A stretch of 64,000 nt of DNA from Triglochin maritima (lineage: Eukaryota; Streptophyta; Magnoliopsida; Alismatales; Juncaginaceae): positions 38,710,301 to 38,774,300 of the forward strand of contig OY821783.1 in NCBI GenBank assembly GCA_963682175.1, read 5' to 3'. Below are positions 53,550 through 64,000 of the stretch, piece after piece (the stretch's first letter is position 1; each line of letters opens with the position of its first letter). Under the pieces are notes generated by a model. That model saw nothing but the letters and a program-made list of their open reading frames with translations. It did not search any database and was not told where the DNA came from. Position numbers and translations under genes: made by a program.

Positions 53550-56500
53550 AAATAAAAATAAAAGGGTTAAAAAAATGAGACCCTGCGGACTTAGTGAAAA
53601 CCCTAAAGGGTGCTAAGGGTAAAAAAAAAGTCCTGTCCTCCTGAATAAGAGGTGAAACTTTTCAATATACCTCCTGAATAAGAGGTGAAACTTTTCAATA
53701 TACCTCCTGAATAAGAGGTAAAACTTTTCGATAGAAATGTTCTACAAATCTATGAAGTACATCTGAGATTTGTAAGAACAATAATAATATAAAACTTTCG
53801 CTGACGATGGAACGTCCCTCGGGTCACTCTCCCACATATGAGAGTTCTTGAGGCGAAAGGGGTTATCAAAGTTCTACAAATCTATGAAGCATATCTGAGA
53901 TTTGTAAGAACTTTCCAACCTTGTTGGGTGACATCCATATGAAGAGCGAGCATCCGGTACGATTTCAAAGATGAGATCCTTACTGTGGCTCCACAGCTGA
54001 TGGTTGTCATGATGTAAAAAATCCTGTCCTCCTGAATAAGAGGTAAAACTTTTCGATAGAAATGTTCTACAAATCTATGAAGTACATCTGAGATTTGTAA
54101 GAACAATAATAATATAAAACTTTCGCTGACGATGGAACGTCCCTCGGGTCACTCTCCCACGTATGAGAGTTCTTGAGGCGAAAGGGGTTATCAAAGTTCT
54201 ACAAATCTATGAAGCATATCTGAGATTTGTAAGAACTTTCCAACCTTGTTGGGTGACATCCATATGAAGAGCGAGCATCCGGTACGATTTCAAAGATGAG
54301 ATCCTTACTGTGGCTCCACAGCTGATGGTTGTCATGATGTAAAAAATCCTGTCCTCCTGAATAACGAGGCTAAACTTATTCATATATACATACATAGCCC
54401 AATCTCTTTTGTAGCCATAATAAGTCTACACACATATCACCATCCTCCTAATAACGAGGCTAAATTTATTCATACATACATATATGTCCTAATCTCATGA
54501 GTAGCGATAATAAGTCTACTCACATATACCGTCATCACCCTAAATATCAAGTAAAAGGGTTGGCCACATTTGTTCCACAAATTTTACAAAACCATATAAA
54601 ATTTGTATAAAAAAAAATATATATGTCAATAAAATATATAAAAAAAGAAGAAATGCAAACAACTCTAATAATAAGAGAGGATGCACGTCAAGCTAGATCT
54701 TGGGTTCCCTCTCTCTCGTTGTTAGAGGAGTTCTATAACGAACAAATAAACAGACAAACAAATTTAAAAAAAATCATCAAATAAAAAAAAAGCCTCCTGG
54801 GCGATGAGGCTAAATTTATATGCATGCCCTAATCCTCGAATAGCAATAATAAGTCTACTCTCATTTTTTCTTCTTCTTCATCCTCCTGGGTAACGAGGCT
54901 AAACTTATCCATATATCCTAATCATCTGAGTAGTAATCATAATGCTACTTTCTGAATATATTCAACCTCGTGAGTAGCGAGGATAAACTTACTCATACAA
55001 CAAAATCCTGAATAATAAGGATAAACTCATTCCAACGCGTTTCATCTCGCGAAGAACAAAGATAAATTTACTCATACACTCCAACCTCTGAATCAAGTAG
55101 AGAAATTTATTCAGCGCACTTCTCATATATAGATAAAAATGCAAACAAATTTAATAATAAGGGAGGATGCACGCCAAGCTCGATCTTGGGTTCCCTCTCT
55201 CCTATTGTTAGAAGAGTTTGCAAATATATATATACACATATATAATCAGATCAACAACAAAAGAAACCCTCCTGAATAAGAGGTAAAACTTTTCGATAGA
55301 AATGTTCTACAAATCTATGAAGTATATCTGAGATTTTTAAGGACAATAATAATATAAAACTTTCGCCGACGATGGAACGTCCCTCGGGTCACTCTCCTAC
55401 ATATGAGAGTTCTTGAGGCGAAAGGGGTTATCAAAGTTCTACATATCTATGAAGCATATCTGAGATTTGTAAGAACTTTCCAACTTTGTTGGGTGACATC
55501 CATATGAAGAGCGAGCATCCGGTACGATTTCAAAGATGAGATCCTTACTGTGGCTCCACAGCTGATGGTTGTCATGATGTAAAACAATCCTGTCCTCCTG
55601 GGTAACGAGGCTAAACTTATCCATGCGTGTTCTAATGTTCTGAGTAGTAACATAAGTCTACTCACCTCATATATTGTCCTCCAGAATAATGAGGCCAAAC
55701 CTATTCATATATACATATATATCATAATCTCGTGGGTAGCCACAATAAGTCTGCTTACATATATCGGCATTGCTCCAAATATTTGATGAAGGTGTCTGCA
55801 CATTTGTTCTACAAACTTACAAATCATATAAATAAAAAATATTTGTATTAAAAAAAAAAGCGTAGAAACAAAAAAAATTACAAAAAGAAAAGTATATGCA
55901 AACAACTCTAATAGTAAGAGAGGATGCACGCCAAGCTGGATCTTGGGTTCCCTCTCTCTTGTCATTAGAGGAGTTTATAAAAACGTTTAAAAAAAAATCA
56001 AATATACAAAATCCTCCTGAGAGATTAACTTTTTTTTTTCTCAAACACACTCTTCAAATTTATGAAACATATACGGAGTTTATAAGGGGATGATTCAACT
56101 TTTTACCTACGATGGAATATCCTGCAAGTCACCACTCTACCATAAGAGGGTTCTTGAGGTAAAGAGATGTTAAAATGAAATGTTCACTAATCTAAGGAAC
56201 ATATATAAGATTTGTGGGGACATATAAGTTGTTGGTCAAACAACCATATGAAATGTGAGTATCATGTAAGATTCAAGATAGAAGAATCTTTATTGTCACC
56301 CTACCGTTGTTGGTACTCCAACATCAAATGTCTCATTGGTTTGAGTACGTATTTCTCTACATACTAGCATATTGATATGTAGCAAGATATGACTCATATG
56401 AGAAAATTCATTACTCTCATATACAAGTTAAAATACTTATTCAAGCTTTACATGCTTCGACGTCGATGGCCCCGTATGCAAACAAATGTGTACTTCTGAA

Positions 56501-56583
56501 ATATTGGAAGTATTATTATTATTATTATTTCTCAAGAAGTTATGATTCACAATATTCATCATATCTTCTTGAGGGGGCATAAC
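53550..56583 (+). repeat. Repetitive 3' internal region of the Tat element
   Basis: This 3-kb non-coding region holds 33-bp repeats starting 53637, 53670 and 53703. It has three ~325-bp copies (53703-54027, 54028-54352, 55268-55593), and scattered 'cctcctgggtaacgaggc' motifs. Three stem-loop modules are shared with the LTR (near 54660, 55150 and 55905). Open frames here are repeat shadows. It ends in a polypurine tract at 56571-56577. Confidence 0.85.
56571..56583 (+). other. Tat element polypurine tract region
   Basis: GAGGGGGCATAAC directly precedes the 3' LTR. Confidence 0.65.
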
Positions 56584-59500
56584 TGTTGACACACAAAAAA
56601 AAAATCTCAAATCGATACAATTTTTCTAATGATCGTCGACCAATTGCCATCCCGATTTAGTGGAAATTGGAACTCTATTGAAGTATAGATTAAGCAATAT
56701 CATCAAAATGAAGTAGTATTTCATAGATCAATCTCTTGATCTAAGTTTATTCGATTAAACATGAAAATATAGTCAAAACTGGAAGAGATGTGGAAATTCA
56801 CATGATTCAAAGGTAAAAAATGAAATTTTACCATTGAGAACATAAATAAAATAAATAGATACAAAGATGATGCATATCTCACGTCAGTAGTTTTTCATAA
56901 TCAACATGCATATTGCAAATTCTCACCTCATGCATGCGTGAGGTTCAAGCCTCACAACTCACGTCCTTCATGACATGTTCCACGTCAACCCCATGCTCAC
57001 TACCTCTCATCCCCACGATCATGCCCATGATCTGATCCATCATCACACGTTCTCCTCCCACTTCTATTTCTCTTCCTCTATAAAAGAATACACATACACA
57101 ACTCCACAATACACACAACTCCACACACAGACAACTCTACACACACATCACAATCCCGACAACTCCTGCAGTGACTACAACGCTATCGCCCGCGAAGACT
57201 TCGACAGACTCCGGATAACATACAACATCGACGACAACTTGACGGCTCCGGACATACGTCTTCGACAACTCCGGATAACATACAACGTCGACGACAACTT
57301 GACGGCTCCGGACATACGTCTTCGACAACTCCGGTTAATATATAACGTTGACAATAATTCGACAACTCCGGCTTCATCAACAATTCCGTTGCAACTCCGG
57401 CAAGTGCAACATTAGTACCGGCGTTTGCTTCATCAAAATAATAATAACAATAATAATTAAACTAAATGTGCACGGGTGGCCACACCCTTGGGGATCCGTA
57501 CCCATCCGTGTACTTAACGACCGTTCCGGCCTCCTCCTTTTAAGGAATCGAACCCGGACGGTCGCCCGTTTAGCCAAACGGCCACCTCCCTTGGGGAATC
57601 GTACCCGTTTGGCTTGGGAAAAATACGTCATTCCGGCCTCTTCCTTTTTGAAGGATCGAACCCGGTTTGATCGACTATAATTTGGCAAAACAAAAAGACG
57701 CCGGAAGGCTGCCGAAATTCAACCAGAAATACTCTAACCGATAAAAAGCAAACAACGGTTCCATGTCTGGTCTAACATTAATTAATCAAAACCACATCAA
57801 AGGCATGTTGTAATGCTGCCTAAATCGCACAAGAATTTATGGTCTCTACAATTAAATCGGATGAAATGATGCCCCAACTCATTCGTATGTGAGATTTTGA
57901 CTGCAACTCCAAAAAAAAATGTGCATATGTGCACCTCTCTTGAAAAGATAACTCGTAACTCTTCAAGAAATTAACCATTAATCGAAATTGATTTGATCTC
58001 AGTCTGGCTAATCAGCATGTTGAGGTTGGATGTTGAAGGGTCTGGTTTCAAGATGTGGGTTTAACACGAATATCCAATTGTATCGTAAGATTCATGATAT
58101 AGAATCTGAAAACTCTGATAGAAAATTGTGATCTATGTATTTTAGATGACAAATACAAAAATTGGACTAAGCACAAGTTCAAATGATGATAATCAAGTGC
58201 CATATTATGCATTCAAACTATGACTGCCGCAAATCAAACCAAGTTCATATAAGTCTTCAATAGCAAGGTCTTCTACATACAATGTTATCGTATTTGGGTG
58301 TTAAATGAGTTAAAAGAATTTATTTTTTTAATTCAATTAGAAAGGCCATATATGCACATACATCTCTATACGTCCAAGGCACTAGGGATTTCCATGAAAA
58401 TGCAAGTGACGAGATTTTGCATGTGAAACCCTATACAAATAACAGATTGAAGTATGGTGGTCATGCTTTGAAAACAATCAACCAATCCAACACTTTTGAC
58501 AAGATTACAAATAGACCACCCAAATGGACAAAATTACCAACTCTCTTGTTAGTGAGATGAATTACAACAATATACAAGTGGTACCATTTGATTTACAAAA
58601 TCAATCTTAAAATACAAATAGTCCCCTTAAATGGACAAACAACAAATCCACCCCTAAATGTGGATAAATTGCAAACTAAATCTTCAAAGTTGTAAAATAT
58701 GTCAACCAACCTAAAAATCGAAAACAAACATAAAACCTAAATATTGACTGCTCTAATAATAAGCGAGGATGCACGCCAAGCTGGATCTTGGGTTCCCTCT
58801 CTCTTATCGTTGGAGTGATCAAAAACTAAAATATGGATTACCTTAGTCGTAAGTGAGGATGCACGCCAAGCTTGATCTTGGGTTCCCTCTCCCTTACTGG
58901 CGATGGAGTCTTCATTTAACAAATCAAATAAACAAAACAAAATATATACACAAAACCCTCCGGGTCATGAGGTTAAACTGTCCAACACACATAACAAATT
59001 ATATACATAAAATATTCTCCTAGTTATGAGTTTAAACTAACTATTTGATGATATTCAAATATAAGAATCATCGACAATATAACAAATACATACATATAAA
59101 ACCCTCCTAGGTTACGAGGCTAAACTGACCAAGATGTGACGATATCGATCAAAAGGATAATCGTCCAAATAAGTCAAATAATACATACACAAAACCCTCC
59201 GGATCACGAGGCTAAACTGTCCAAGACACTCAACAAATTGTGTATATAAAATATTCTCCCAGTTATGAGATTAAACTAAACTATTCGATGATATTTATAC
59301 ATAAGAATCATCGGCAATATGACAAAGATGCATACACAAAACCCTCCGGGTTACGAGGCTAAATTAACCAAAACATTATAATATCGATCAAAGAATAATC
59401 GTCCACACAGAATATCACACATAAATACCTCCTAGGTTATGAGGCTAAACTAACCGTTTTTTTTTTACGATATTCTAATATCAGAATTATCGTTGATAAA

Positions 59501-60042
59501 TTAACACGGTGTATTCAGCATAAAGTTGAAGAACCTAAACATATACAAAACCCTCCTAGGTTACGAGGCTAAATTGATCATATTGTGACAATATATCACA
59601 ACAAAAGGGAGATCATTATCGAATCGATCAAAGCACGAATCGATACATCCCCGTCCCTAATATACCGAAATATAAATACCCTATTAATAAAATATATATC
59701 TGAAATTGTTAAATATAACAACAATTTTGGTTTATAGTTCGCAAACGGATGCTTATATATCTTCCATTTTTTTGTAATATATAAATATGTCAACTCTTTT
59801 ATTTCATATTTATTCCTTCAATTTAATGAAATGAAAGAAAATGTTGCACTTATTTACTTTCTGGCTAGTTATTCACACTTATTTAATTTCCTGTACAAAT
59901 GAATGACACGAGCCATGACACAATGAGGCATTCTTCTATAAGAAGTTGTAAGGTGCGGAATTCCATTATGAATTCTTGAGAGGTCTTCGCAACACCAAAA
60001 AAAATATATAAACACAAAAGAACAAAAAACCCACGTTAAACA
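56584..60042 (+). repeat. Tat element 3' LTR (3,459 bp)
   Basis: Same length as the 5' LTR and same sequence in every part compared. It is followed by TCATG, the target duplication. Confidence 0.95.
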
Positions 60043-60047
60043 TCATG

Positions 60048-63000
60048 TATATCCACTTGTAGGACACGATCAAAGCTTGGGATCATGCATGCAATCTTTT
60101 TGAGGGGTCAAAGAGATATGGTCTACATGTTAGTTTTTTTACAATAGTAGAGTCATTCTATACCAACTTCCATTAAATTTGTCGTGAATGCTAACCACTA
60201 TTAGAAAGATATAATCTCTCCCTCATATTAACAAAAACACCTCATGTATAAACTAAAACATGCATGTATTGCATACAATTATATGCGCGACTCCCACATT
60301 AATGTGTTTATATATTTTACTAATTTGAAATTAGCTATTTCACCGAAAACAAAACCCTAATTGTCTATTTCAATAAAGAAACTGTCGGTTGAAGACACGA
60401 GCAAAATATACACTAATAATTGGTTTTTGTTCGTAGTGGTCTTCATGTAAGTCCACTTCCTCCGACATGTCATATATATAGTACTTGAGCAACGATCTGC
60501 TTCACTTCTATGTGCAATTGCAAAGCAAAGGGAAAACCAAATGAAACCAAAATAGCAAATGAAGATTAGACTAATGAAGGAATGACATAAGAAAAGGTTG
60601 TGGTGTGTTGACAACTCAATTGCACTTCATGAGGCCAAAACTAATCTCATATCAAGGTTTTGTCACTAAAATAAAGAAGCCGTTGACTTTCTTTGATTTG
60701 TCAACCTATTGGTGTGAATTTGGATGTGTTCATCATGCATGTTTCATGTTTGGTGAGTTAATTAGAAGCTTGCTTGGGTTTGGTTTGTTGATGGAGATTG
60801 TGCTATTCTAAAAGAAATGGATGATGGTCGTGAAGTACTAGTGGGGGAGATTGATTGGTAGCAACAATGATCGATATATGTGATTCTAACCAATCGGAAT
60901 GTGGTATATACCATAAGAAGAAAAAAAGGAGATTGTGACTTGGTGGTGTACTTACTATTGAAGAGGATTAAAAGCAATGGTAAAGAAAGTCTACGGTTGC
61001 TTTTGGGAAAGATTATGGGTGCCATTGAGCTTTTCCAAACATGTTGCTTCTGAGAAAAGTAGAAATGAAATTGAGAAAACTAATAATGAAATTTGGTTGA
61101 GAAATCAAATTTGGCGAAGTTGACCTTGAAAAGTGTCAATCGATTTGAAATTTCTATAGAAAAACATTTTTGCAAATATGGATTGAAAAATAGAAATGGA
61201 CGCTCCCTCCACTTCTTCTATATTCATTGATTCTTTCCTCTTCATGAGTTACCATTGAAATTAACCATCACAATACATGTTTGATTAATATAAAAGTAAG
61301 GTGGTGGTAAAAACAAGGACTAGGTTTTCTCATGTTGTTGAGCACAAGAGAGCACCACAGCTGTTACGCAAGCAACAATTAATGCAAGTCCTTGTTGACC
61401 TACTTAAAGTATATATTGGCTTAGGGTACAAGGTAAACCTAAAGAAATGAAATTAATTTAGTACCATTTGATGTTTCTAAAACCTGTGGTCTATTGAGAC
61501 TATCAATCTCCCATTAAAGAACACATATGATCATGCTTAACATAGAAAGTAATCTCAAGGTACACCTCAAAAGTTCGTAATTAATTGATTAACACCTATT
61601 AGAAGCAAGGTTTGAGATAGATTGGTTTTCGTATCACAATGGCTGTAAAAGTTGGTTTCAAGTGTTTGTTTCGGTTTTATTTAACTAACATGTTCCGAAT
61701 GATGTGTGCGTTGGCTTCCGAAGTTTTGGCTTTTGTAGACAAGATATTAGGAAGCATATATGCACTTAGCACATGGAAAGTACTAGTATGGAGTCATTAA
61801 TTTACAATAACAAACTAGACTTTACCATCAATCTCTACTGTTGTCTGAGAACAACTCCCCTTTGCTCCAATCTCACAACAAATCACCACCTTTATATATA
61901 ATAATAACTTCATGCATCCAAAGACGTGCGTATATGGAGTTTAATTTTCTTCTAATGTAATTAATAGTGAAGTTTATTTGTTGTATTTTAGAATTCAATT
62001 AAAGGGTAACTAACTTACATGGTATATTTATATTTATATATATAGAAGAAACTAATTACTTGGTACCCTTTCGAGTTTATATAGAGTCATGAGTCAAAAC
62101 TGGATGAGTTTCAAAATTTTGTACAGATACGACTGACTATCTTCTCCACTAATTCCAAAATGAAATCTTTTGGAAAACTTAACCTTTATGAATCCATCTA
62201 TATGTAAAAGTTCAAATAATCCATCGGTGTTTGACAAATCAAATTCTATTAATGAACATGTTAAGCTTATATGAGATGCTTCTACTATATATATATATAC
62301 ATTTCCCAAATTATTAATGAACATCAAGTCTCATCCTACTCTTCAGCAAAAATACTTTCCCCATTTATCTATTCGTTACATATATGTATTATAAAATTAT
62401 TGGTTCTAGTTATTGAAGGTGAAGTGGATGGAATTAAACAAGAAGGCAGATAGGGAGCACACAAGATTGGCATGAACTTGAAGGACAAGCCAAGGACAGA
62501 GTCAGGGATTTGTGGGTATCTCTCTCTCTCTCTCTACCTTCCTCAAACTTAAACAAATGCATCCCCACATTGAAGTCCCCAACTACTAGTTTGTTCCCAC
62601 ATAACACTGACTACTTCCAAGTTCTCTCCTACATATCCCAATTATAACTGTCTAGGTTGCAAGCACAAGGCATGAGTTGGGTTTGGCAGCAATCCTTGTT
62701 TCCCTCCTTCACCAATCTATATATATATATATATATATATATATTACTTTTAGATAAGCCTCCAAGTATATATTTTATGTAACCATCCATCCATGCATGC
62801 ACAAATTACAATACATGTTTTTTATATAAAAACTATCTTTAAATGTATATTATATATGTGTAATTTTTATGTACATGTTGTTTTGAGTATATATTTTATG
62901 TACTCTTGAAATAAAAGAATGCATGCATAAATGTGTGGGAACAAAAATACTGGATTTTGTCTATGTTGGTCGGAGTCTTGGAGATGTGCATGTAGTGGAA

Positions 63001-64000
63001 AAATCTACATCGTTGGATTGAAAAAGTCAACGGTCAACGCAGCAAGCTCCTCGATCTCGGCCGTTTGTGTTGTGGGACGGAGACGGGGTGGGCCCACTGT
63101 CTCTGAGGTTGACTACTATAAATTGTATTAGTAACAATATATGTGTGTGTGGGGGTGAGTTTCTTAATCAATTGCATGTATACATCTAATTAAGTTCGGT
63201 TGGTTGTTTAACATTTGATATAACTACATTTAGACCCACGTCAAATTAAAGCGTATCAAAATAAATGACCAGAAATGTTGAACTAAAATAATATAATATG
63301 ATTAAGATTATACTTCAAATAGAAGGGCATTGATGCAAGTGTATATATGGAAAAGCTTCATCTTCTTAAAAAATCTAAAAAGAAAAGGTTAAGCAATTAA
63401 AATATAAATACTGAGACCACCACAAACATCCATACACTAACTATTGTATTTTTTTTATTTTGATAAATGGTGGATATACACTAACAATTAAAATATAAAA
63501 TACTGAGACCACCAAATGTTTGATACAACGTATATACTTCTCTACATAGATGTGTGTGTAGTGGTAGTTGAACACACACATATACATACATATATATATT
63601 CGCATTGCATATTAAAAATATGCATCCTCATCCAAAAAAATAAAAATTGGGTGCAGTGAGATGGGGGACAAAAAGTTAGAAAGCAAGGAAGTATGTTGTT
63701 TGGGACAAGAAGATCGGCATTGGGGTCGACAACTACCAAACTCATTTCATTGGACCCCAAAGCATGCATAACAGTAAATATGTAACCCTAATTTAAGATA
63801 TAAAATGCAAGTTTTATTTTTTTAGATGAATTTTAGACCTTACTTTTCACCATAAACTTTGTTTGCAATAAGCGTAGTATTTATGTAAGTAATTTTTTTT
63901 ATAATAATACCGATTATGTAGTATACCCCCTAGATCTTGGGGTAAACTAATTAATTTACTTAATACCATCTAAACTTGGGGTGCAATTATTTGACCCGCA
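60048..64000. other. Intergenic region, no gene recognised
   Basis: AT-rich DNA with short microsatellites: (TC)n at 62518-62535 and (TA)n at 62719-62744. Small open frames have no family signature and no convincing splice structure. It may contain promoter or regulatory DNA for genes beyond the window. Confidence 0.45.

Larger units (their letters stand above)
41498..60042 (+). mobile_element. Ty3/gypsy Tat-lineage retrotransposon, 18.5 kb
   Basis: Two 3,459-bp LTRs (41498-44956, 56584-60042) start TGTTGACACAC and end CACGTTAAACA. TCATG target duplications lie at 41493-41497 and 60043-60047. The order gag, protease, RT, RNase H, second RNase H, integrase, plus the archaeal-type extra RNase H, large size and a long repetitive 3' internal region, point to the Tat group (Ogre/Retand-like). 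Every LTR landmark and reading frame I compared is the same at a constant 15,086-bp offset, so insertion was very recent. Coding is spread over three overlapping frames. Confidence 0.95.

Noticed and set aside
53882..55698. Repeated minus-strand frames in the Tat 3' region (three near-identical peptides)
   Set aside because: They are translations of the ~325-bp non-coding repeats, antisense to the element, with no family match.
60357..61025. Small minus-strand frames rich in Ser/Leu/Phe
   Set aside because: No conserved motif, splice structure or codon bias; composition is what AT-rich DNA gives by chance.

Overview
The window is nuclear DNA of a flowering plant, most likely a eudicot. It has GT-AG introns, plant-specific gene families (an NPH3-type BTB protein, an ASI1-like BAH/RRM gene, a plant eIF4B-like gene), telo-box promoter motifs, and about 35 kb of plant transposable elements. 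I cannot name the species.

Layout. 1-720 is a ~115-bp AT-rich tandem array. 1089-1877 is a decayed organic cation/carnitine transporter copy. 2394-2951 and 3210-3483 are two hAT-type MITEs with 8-bp target duplications. 3700-7695 is a six-exon eIF4B-like gene. 8366-14865 is a complete-looking 6.5-kb Mutator-like element (MULE). 14920-23275 is a four-deep nest: a PIF/Harbinger transposase relic split by a solo LTR, itself split by a young Ty1-copia element, whose leader holds a 2.1-kb solo LTR. 24923-26587 is another solo LTR. 28548-31334 is a three-exon BTB/NPH3 gene. 33085-33790 is an LTR remnant. 34404-38213 is an ASI1-like gene disrupted in its second exon. 41498-60042 is an 18.5-kb Ty3/gypsy Tat-lineage element with two 3,459-bp LTRs that look identical. 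The remaining intervals are AT-rich intergenic DNA with microsatellites.

The most interesting unit is the MULE. It carries two convergent multi-exon genes. The plus-strand gene reads as a MULE transposase (FAR1/WRKY-GCM1-type zinc finger, DDE core, SWIM-like finger) joined by an intron in compatible phase to an OTU-type cysteine protease domain. The minus-strand gene encodes a plant mobile domain (PMD, MAIN-like) protein. Both genes start just inside a terminal inverted repeat with a tiny coding exon (30 and 54 nt). In each, the first intron holds an array of eight GC-rich hairpins of ~32 bp running into an oligo(T) tract. This mirror-image design suggests the arrays are functional parts of the element, for example transposase-binding or RNA-structure elements.

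A second thread is a dense palindromic GGTCGACCG motif that recurs in three LTR sequences that look otherwise unrelated. Only two host genes look intact (the eIF4B-like gene and the BTB/NPH3 gene). All calls come from reading the sequence; nothing was checked against a database.
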